Assembly (NCBI GenBank): GCA_035460505.1
Contig: DATHWP010000108.1
Span: forward strand, 1-40,714
Direction: 5' to 3'
DNA: 40,714 nt
DNA from: Methyloradius sp035460505
Lineage (GTDB): Bacteria > Pseudomonadota > Gammaproteobacteria > Burkholderiales > Methylophilaceae
The notes under the pieces are model-generated. The model made no database searches and was not told where the DNA came from. It saw nothing but the letters and a program-made list of their open reading frames with translations. This document shows positions 36,303 to 40,714 of this stretch, piece by piece. The stretch's first letter is position 1, and each line of letters starts with the position of its first letter. A program made the position numbers and the translations under genes.

Positions 36303-36323
36303 TTATGCGGCCTGCCACATCAT
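36303..36323 (-). promoter_or_regulatory. Possible six-codon leader ORF just before tpsA
   Basis: Minus-strand ATG ATG TGG CAG GCC GCA TAA (MMWQAA) is preceded by a good Shine-Dalgarno (GGTGGAG) and ends one base before the tpsA ATG. The tpsA start itself has no clear Shine-Dalgarno at the right distance. Termination-reinitiation could set the translation rate of the huge exoprotein. Confidence 0.35.
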
Positions 36324-36373
36324 GACTCCACCCCAGATATTACGGTCCAATACTACACCTAAAATATGCATGA

Positions 36374-38053
36374 TTAGTATGAAAAATTCAGGTTAAACCA
36401 CAACCTGCCGTTTTTACCATCAGTGGCTTTATCATCCATTGTTGGTATCGCATATTCCGCTTTAAAACGCCCATAATTACCCAGGTAAAACACCAATCCA
36501 GCACCTATGGAAGACAAACGGTCTGTCCCCGTAAACCCCTTATTTTTAACGCCACCAGTATCGGCAAATACGGATATATAGCCGGGAACACTTGCTAATC
36601 GCCATTGCCTGCGTAATTCCATCGTCACCAGATAACCGCCATCGCCACGCACCTGTGCTGTTGGGTAGCCGCGAATACTCTCGCTGCCGCCTAGTGAAAA
36701 TTTCTCGGTATCAGGCAAGGCTGAAGCTGAATACACACCCTGTCCACGGAAATAGAAATCCCAATAGCGGGTAGCACCAGTCAGGTGAGTCACTTCGGCA
36801 TCAACTTTAGAGGCCACATGGTCCTGCCCAGCAACGCTGCCGTTACGCCACATATTGGTGGAATAAGCCATATTCAGCGACGTAGCAGATGAGTCTTCAT
36901 GCACCCAGTTAGAGTAAACAGAAGCCACGGCTAATGGTAATGAAGAACTTGCAAACGGCACACCAAGCACATTCTGCTGTGTGCTAGTGCGACGGAACTG
37001 CAAAGCCCCGATGATATTCTGTGAACGCGTACGCATATAGGGATAAGAAATTGTGATGTCAGAACTACGCACCTTGCCCGATATATCCAACGCCGCAAAA
37101 TTACCGCCTAGCTTGTAATCGGTGGTAAGGGTCGAAAGAGCAAGCCTGATACCATCAGAGCCAATTGGGAATGAGTAACCTACGCGTTGGTACTTGAATA
37201 AGTCATCAGTAGATTGGAGTGCGCGCAATGTCAGCTGATCGCCTAAAGTAAAAGGATTATTCACCGAAGCCCCAGCATCTATACGGTTCTCACCTGTTTC
37301 TTTGGTACCAGGGTTGGAAAACCCAAGAAAAGCATCAAATAGCTTTTCTTTCAACTCGACATCCACATCGGTAGTGCCAAATTTTTCACCTGGGATCAGG
37401 GTGGCACGCGCCTTGAGACCCGGCAGGTCATTCAGCAAAAGTAATTGACGTTCCATGCCAGCATCAGTCACCAGCTGGCCATCTTTATTGCGGATGAAAT
37501 CATCAAAGTAAGGCTGCAAAAAATTCTTGCGATAGCGCCATTGGCCTTTAAAACTGGTATTGGAAATCTGGCCTTCAATGATTTGTATGGTCACCAAACC
37601 ATCTTCTACCCGCTGTGCAGGGACAAAAGCACGCGCGACCGTATAGCCTTCGCGACGATAAATCGCAGTGATTTTTGCGGCGATTCTATCGATTTCTTCC
37701 AGGGTTAATTGCAAGTCGAGGTATTGCTCAGTCACTGTGCGCAACTCGAACTCTTTGAATACGGTGTTTCCAGTGAACGTAAAACCACTTACCAGAAAGC
37801 GCTTAGTGGTATCCGTGGTTTCTTCACTATTTTCTGCTGAGTCTTCTGAAGTAAATACAATTTGCGCGGGAGATGATACTTCTGGCGAGCGCCTGTCTTG
37901 CACTGAATCCTGCACGGCACCTGGGCTAGGCGGCAGTGCAGTTGCCGCTTGTGCTTGCCCTATATAGTAGGCAAAAACTGCCATCAAGATAACAGGCGGA
38001 AAACTGAATTTCAGCAACAGTACTGAATGCCTGACGGCATTAAAGCAGTTCAT
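36374..38053 (-). CDS. TpsB outer-membrane transporter (ShlB/FhaC/HecB family)
   Basis: A 559-residue two-partner-secretion transporter. Signal peptide cleaved near AQA-AT (residue 36), then a short Pro/Ser-rich segment. POTRA domains follow, the first with FLVSGFTFTGNTVFKEFEL and YRREGYTVARAFVPAQ, then IQIIEGQIS; the second is around GQLVTDAGMERQLLLLNDLPGLK. The rest is a 16-strand beta barrel, including GGSESIRGYPTAQVRGDGGY with the conserved RGY of the L6 hairpin near residue 460. The chain ends in the barrel signal WFNLNFSY. It exports the adjacent TpsA. Its ATG overlaps the Sel1 gene stop by one base (TAATG), so the two are translationally coupled. Confidence 0.95.
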   Translation of the reverse strand: MNCFNAVRHSVLLLKFSFPPVILMAVFAYYIGQAQAATALPPSPGAVQDSVQDRRSPEVSSPAQIVFTSEDSAENSEETTDTTKRFLVSGFTFTGNTVFKEFELRTVTEQYLDLQLTLEEIDRIAAKITAIYRREGYTVARAFVPAQRVEDGLVTIQIIEGQISNTSFKGQWRYRKNFLQPYFDDFIRNKDGQLVTDAGMERQLLLLNDLPGLKARATLIPGEKFGTTDVDVELKEKLFDAFLGFSNPGTKETGENRIDAGASVNNPFTLGDQLTLRALQSTDDLFKYQRVGYSFPIGSDGIRLALSTLTTDYKLGGNFAALDISGKVRSSDITISYPYMRTRSQNIIGALQFRRTSTQQNVLGVPFASSSLPLAVASVYSNWVHEDSSATSLNMAYSTNMWRNGSVAGQDHVASKVDAEVTHLTGATRYWDFYFRGQGVYSASALPDTEKFSLGGSESIRGYPTAQVRGDGGYLVTMELRRQWRLASVPGYISVFADTGGVKNKGFTGTDRLSSIGAGLVFYLGNYGRFKAEYAIPTMDDKATDGKNGRLWFNLNFSY

Positions 38054-38856
38054 TACTGTGCTGGCGAAGCTAGGCGTGAAGCGAGTCTATTTTGCAGTTC
38101 GGTTTGTTCAGCGGGCTGTAATCTACGCACTGCAGCATCGCGGTTGTTCAAACCATTTTTGTCACCATTTTCGGCGGCTAGGCTAAACCAGTAGGCGGCA
38201 TCTACATAATTCAGGGGAACACCACGGCCTGTGCCATATAGCACGCCAAGATTATTTTGCGCAGCCGCATGTTTTTGTGCGCCCGCCTGGCGATAATATT
38301 GTGCGGCCATGCCGTAATCTTGTGGCAAACCTAAACCTTTTTCATATAGGACACCAAGATTGTTCTGTGCTTGCGCAGAACCTAAATCAGCGGCTTTACG
38401 ATAATAATCAACAGCAGCGGGTAAGTTGCTAGGAACACCGCGCCCATTTTCGAGCAATACACCGTAATTATTCATCGCATTGCGATCACCGAATTTTGCA
38501 CCGGCCTCATACCACTTTGCTGCGCCAGCTAAATCTTGTGGGCCACCAGCGCCGCGCTCTAACAGCACACCTAGATTGTTTGGCGCACTGCGGTTACCAC
38601 CATTGGCTGCTTTTAAATACCAATCACGCGCCTTAGTTAAATCTGCAGGAACACCTAAACCTTTTTCGTATAAAACACCTAGGTTATTTTGTGCATCAGC
38701 ATTGCCCTTTTTAGCTTCTAACAGCCATATTTTTTGGGCTTCAGCATAATTACCACTCTTGGCAGCAGCCAAGCCTTCATCTACGCCTGCATGACTTGCA
38801 ACTGAAAAACTTAGAGAGAATAATGCGGCAAAAAATAGCCTGTGGAAGAATTTCAT
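38053..38856 (-). CDS. Sel1-repeat periplasmic protein in the TPS operon
   Basis: A 267-residue protein with a signal peptide (cleavage near SHA-GV, residue 23) and about six Sel1-like repeats of 36 residues, each with a variant of AQNNLGVLYEKGLGVP followed by DxxxAxxWYxxAA. Sel1 solenoids are protein-binding scaffolds. The chain ends in a helix (RLQPAEQTELQNRLASRLA). It is the first gene of the operon and overlaps tpsB by one base, so it probably serves TpsA/TpsB biogenesis, for instance as a periplasmic chaperone. That role is inference. The ribosome binding site is a good AGGGG. Confidence 0.9.
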   Translation of the reverse strand: MKFFHRLFFAALFSLSFSVASHAGVDEGLAAAKSGNYAEAQKIWLLEAKKGNADAQNNLGVLYEKGLGVPADLTKARDWYLKAANGGNRSAPNNLGVLLERGAGGPQDLAGAAKWYEAGAKFGDRNAMNNYGVLLENGRGVPSNLPAAVDYYRKAADLGSAQAQNNLGVLYEKGLGLPQDYGMAAQYYRQAGAQKHAAAQNNLGVLYGTGRGVPLNYVDAAYWFSLAAENGDKNGLNNRDAAVRRLQPAEQTELQNRLASRLASPAQ

Positions 38857-39041
38857 GTGAGCCCCTGATTCGAAAAAACAAATTTATAATTAATTGTATT
38901 GCTACGTACTATAAATTATTCATTGGAAACTTTCACTATTTCTGACTAACTTAGTTTGAATTAGTCGGTTATGATTGATATTAATCCAATCAAAATAATA
39001 ACGTTCAATTGTGACATTCGAATTTGTGCTAAGGGAAACAC
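38857..39041. promoter_or_regulatory. Divergent regulatory region with two inverted repeats
   Basis: These 185 AT-rich bp separate the Sel1-tpsBA operon from the cNMP-domain genes. AATTTATA (38881-38888) and TATAAATT (38910-38917) form one inverted repeat with a 21-bp spacer. GACTAA (38944-38949) and TTAGTC (38961-38966) form another with an 11-bp spacer. They could be operators. The plus-strand gene has a good AAGGGA ribosome binding site. Promoter boxes are not clear. Confidence 0.4.
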
Positions 39042-39485
39042 ATGGCAACAGTAGATGAAAGTGGGATCAAAGAATTTAAACAGGTTTTTCCACAGCTGGT
39101 CTCCGATTTATCGCCTGCAGCATTAAAAAAATTGCTGGATAGCTGCGCTCTGACTGAGTTTCGCCCAGGCCGCAATATCATGCGAGACCGCATGCCATCT
39201 GACTCCATTTACTTTGTACTGGAAGGCGAAGCTAGGGTATTTATCGAAAATGACAACCAGTCAATCAAGCTCGGCAACATTAGACCAGGCCAGATCCTTG
39301 GAGAAATATCACTCTTATCCCGCCAATTGGTTTCAAGTGCCAGCGTAGAAGCAGCCACCCCTATGAGAACCTTAAAACTAAGGCACCAGCCATTAGAGGA
39401 TTTACTCGTGGCTGAAGATACTGGGCCAGCGCTCCTCAATGTTTTAACAGAAGTATTGGCTGCAAGGTTACGCACACCGCATTGA
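39042..39485 (+). CDS. Cyclic-nucleotide-binding-fold protein, first of a pair
   Basis: A 147-residue protein made of one cNMP-binding beta roll: LTEFRPGRNIMRDRMPSDSIYFVLEGEARVFI, then IRPGQILGEISLLSRQLVSSASVEA, then a C-terminal helix. There is no helix-turn-helix or other output domain. In the phosphate-binding cassette the family pattern GE-x2-x-L...R-[TS]-A is reduced: the Gly-Glu is kept (LGEISLL), but the arginine position reads Val-Ser-Ser-Ala. Binding of cAMP or cGMP is therefore doubtful. It may act by protein contact. It is followed 52 bp later by a second, related gene. Confidence 0.82.
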   Translation: MATVDESGIKEFKQVFPQLVSDLSPAALKKLLDSCALTEFRPGRNIMRDRMPSDSIYFVLEGEARVFIENDNQSIKLGNIRPGQILGEISLLSRQLVSSASVEAATPMRTLKLRHQPLEDLLVAEDTGPALLNVLTEVLAARLRTPH

Positions 39486-39537
39486 TAGCTTTTATCATAC
39501 TGAAACAAATCAATGAATAATTAATCAGGGATTAGCA

Positions 39538-39987
39538 ATGACACTCTTACCATTTTTACGTGATCTTCCCGCATTTGAGAAATTCACTGAAGCTGAACTC
39601 ACCGCTTTTATTGCACACTCCAAATTGTTCGAGTTCCCTGAAAACCATTTATTCTCAGATCAAAAAGAGCCAGGTGAATCTACCTACTTATTGATTTCTG
39701 GCCGTGTACGCGTTTTTCAGCATGACAACGTGGTGAATGAAACTATGAGCGTGAATGAAATCTGCGCTGGCGAGGTCTTTAATGTGCTTTCCCTAGTTGA
39801 AGATTTAACTGTTCCCACCACCGTTGTTGCGCTTGAACCCAGCATCGCGCTAGAGTTTCCGCGTGAAAACCTGACGGCGTTGAGAGAACAAGCGCCGCGT
39901 ATCGCGCATCAATTTCAATACATGATCGCCATCCAACTCGCTAATGCCGTATTCGCTAGAAATGCTGCCTTGCGCGCACGTTTGTAA
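39538..39987 (+). CDS. Cyclic-nucleotide-binding-fold protein, second of a pair
   Basis: A 149-residue protein with the same fold: FEFPENHLFSDQKEPGESTYLLISGRVRVFQ, then EICAGEVFNVLSLVEDLTVPTTVVA, then helices (APRIAHQFQYMIAIQLANAVFARNA). No DNA-binding domain follows. The cassette keeps Gly-Glu but the arginine position reads Val-Pro-Thr-Thr. It shares the fold with its upstream neighbour but is clearly diverged from it. The stop is immediately followed by the ATG of the lytic transglycosylase gene with no spacer, so the two are probably translationally coupled. Confidence 0.82.
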   Translation: MTLLPFLRDLPAFEKFTEAELTAFIAHSKLFEFPENHLFSDQKEPGESTYLLISGRVRVFQHDNVVNETMSVNEICAGEVFNVLSLVEDLTVPTTVVALEPSIALEFPRENLTALREQAPRIAHQFQYMIAIQLANAVFARNAALRARL

Positions 39988-40714
39988 ATGCTGTTAACAA
40001 GGCAGAAGTTACTTCTACGTTTGCCCGCGTTATGTTTTATTGCACTCTCAATTGTTGGATTAGCAGCTTGCGCAACGCAGGAGGACAGGCTGGGTACATT
40101 GCGTGAGGTTAATGACCTTAGTGCCGACAATAATAACGATAAAGAGAATAACCGCCAGCAAGATAATGTTGCTAAAACCAGCACTAAGCCATTAGTTAAA
40201 TCAGACCCCAATCACCCGTCACAAAGCATGCCGCCACTAAAATCCAGCAAGCTATCATCACGTTTACAAGCTGGATTTGGCATAGCGAACATCAATTCAA
40301 ATGCCGTGGCTGAGTACACCCGCTTTTATGGCAGTCATACAGATTTTATTTCACAGGCACTGCAAAAATCAGCACCCTACCTGCCTTACGTCATTGATGA
40401 GATTGAATATCGCGGCATGCCAACAGACTTGGCATTGCTGCCCATCATAGAAAGTGGATTCGATACACGCGCCACATCAAGCGCCGCAGCCGCAGGCATC
40501 TGGCAATTCATTCCATCTACTGGCAAGCGCTTTGGTTTACAACAAACGTGGTTGCGTGACGAGCGCCGAGACCCACTCACCGCCACCAGTGCTGCGCTTG
40601 ACTACTTACAAGCACTTTATAACCAATTTGGTGACTGGCAACTTGCCTTGGCCAGCTATAACTGTGGCGAAGGTTGCGTGGCAAAAGCTCAGGCAAAAGC
40701 GCGCCAAGCTGGAC
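39988..40714 (+). CDS. MltD-like membrane-bound lytic transglycosylase (3' end outside window)
   Basis: 242 codons of a lipoprotein precursor, truncated by the window end. The signal ends in the lipobox GLAAC (Cys28). A ~65-residue polar Asn/Lys/Ser linker follows, then an SLT (GH23) domain. The domain shows LPIIESGFDTRATSSAAAAG with the catalytic Glu, GIWQFIPSTGKRFGL, RRDPLTATSAALDYLQALY and LASYNCGEGCVAKA, the last being the A-x-YN motif. It cleaves peptidoglycan glycan strands. MltD members usually carry C-terminal LysM repeats, which would be outside the window. It begins directly after the stop of the preceding gene. Confidence 0.9.
   Translation, partial: MLLTRQKLLLRLPALCFIALSIVGLAACATQEDRLGTLREVNDLSADNNNDKENNRQQDNVAKTSTKPLVKSDPNHPSQSMPPLKSSKLSSRLQAGFGIANINSNAVAEYTRFYGSHTDFISQALQKSAPYLPYVIDEIEYRGMPTDLALLPIIESGFDTRATSSAAAAGIWQFIPSTGKRFGLQQTWLRDERRDPLTATSAALDYLQALYNQFGDWQLALASYNCGEGCVAKAQAKARQAG

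Overview
The window reads as ordinary chromosome of a Gram-negative betaproteobacterium, most likely a methylotroph of the Methylophilaceae (Methylotenera/Methylophilus-like). This is inferred from the gene mix: EarP next to an EF-P with Arg32, a betaproteobacterial-type AddA/AddB-like pair, a PEP-CTERM protein, a Tad/Flp locus and a two-partner secretion locus. The placement comes from recognised families, not from a database search. I see no rRNA, tRNA, CRISPR array, transposase or prophage gene. No gap between genes exceeds about 190 bp, so there is no long empty stretch.

Layout. 1-1773: 3' half of mfd (+), with a palindromic terminator shared with a convergent PEP-CTERM 'choice-of-anchor A' protein (-). 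2912-3526: DedA membrane protein (+). 3538-11848: a four-gene minus-strand run of DUF898/YjgN membrane protein, M48 metallopeptidase, AddB-like nuclease and AddA-like helicase-nuclease. 11960-14277: greB, earP and efp (+), in which EarP modifies the arginine of the EF-P encoded next door. Then come a small cupin (-) and a large soluble protein with two Cache-like sensory halves and a C-terminal CheW domain (+).

17452-29809: a 12-kb minus-strand Tad/Flp pilus operon. In transcription order it holds the flp pilin, a hairpin, a TadG-like protein, a TadE-like protein, an unknown exported protein, a second small pilin-like protein, cpaB/rcpC, the cpaC/rcpA secretin, an FHA-tadA fusion, tadB, tadC, DUF192, tadD, tadE and DUF3617. 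A TadZ/CpaE ATPase and a prepilin peptidase, both normally needed, are not in the window. 29972-38856: a second minus-strand surface system of a Sel1-repeat protein, a TpsB outer-membrane transporter and a 2109-residue TpsA exoprotein with a long Gly/Asn/Ser-rich repeat tail. Together these form a ~21-kb block devoted to surface adhesion. Past a divergent regulatory gap lie two small cyclic-nucleotide-binding-fold proteins (+) and the 5' part of an MltD-like lytic transglycosylase lipoprotein cut by the window end.

The less ordinary points are: the Sel1-TpsB-TpsA operon with a possible translational-coupling mini-ORF before tpsA; a TpsA tail that drifts from Asn-rich to Ser-rich; the Tad ATPase fused to a degenerate FHA domain; an unknown exported protein inside the Tad operon; an AddB-like protein that lost part of its Fe-S cysteine motif; a Cache-Cache-CheW protein without a methyl-accepting domain; and two cNMP-fold proteins lacking the phosphate-binding arginine.
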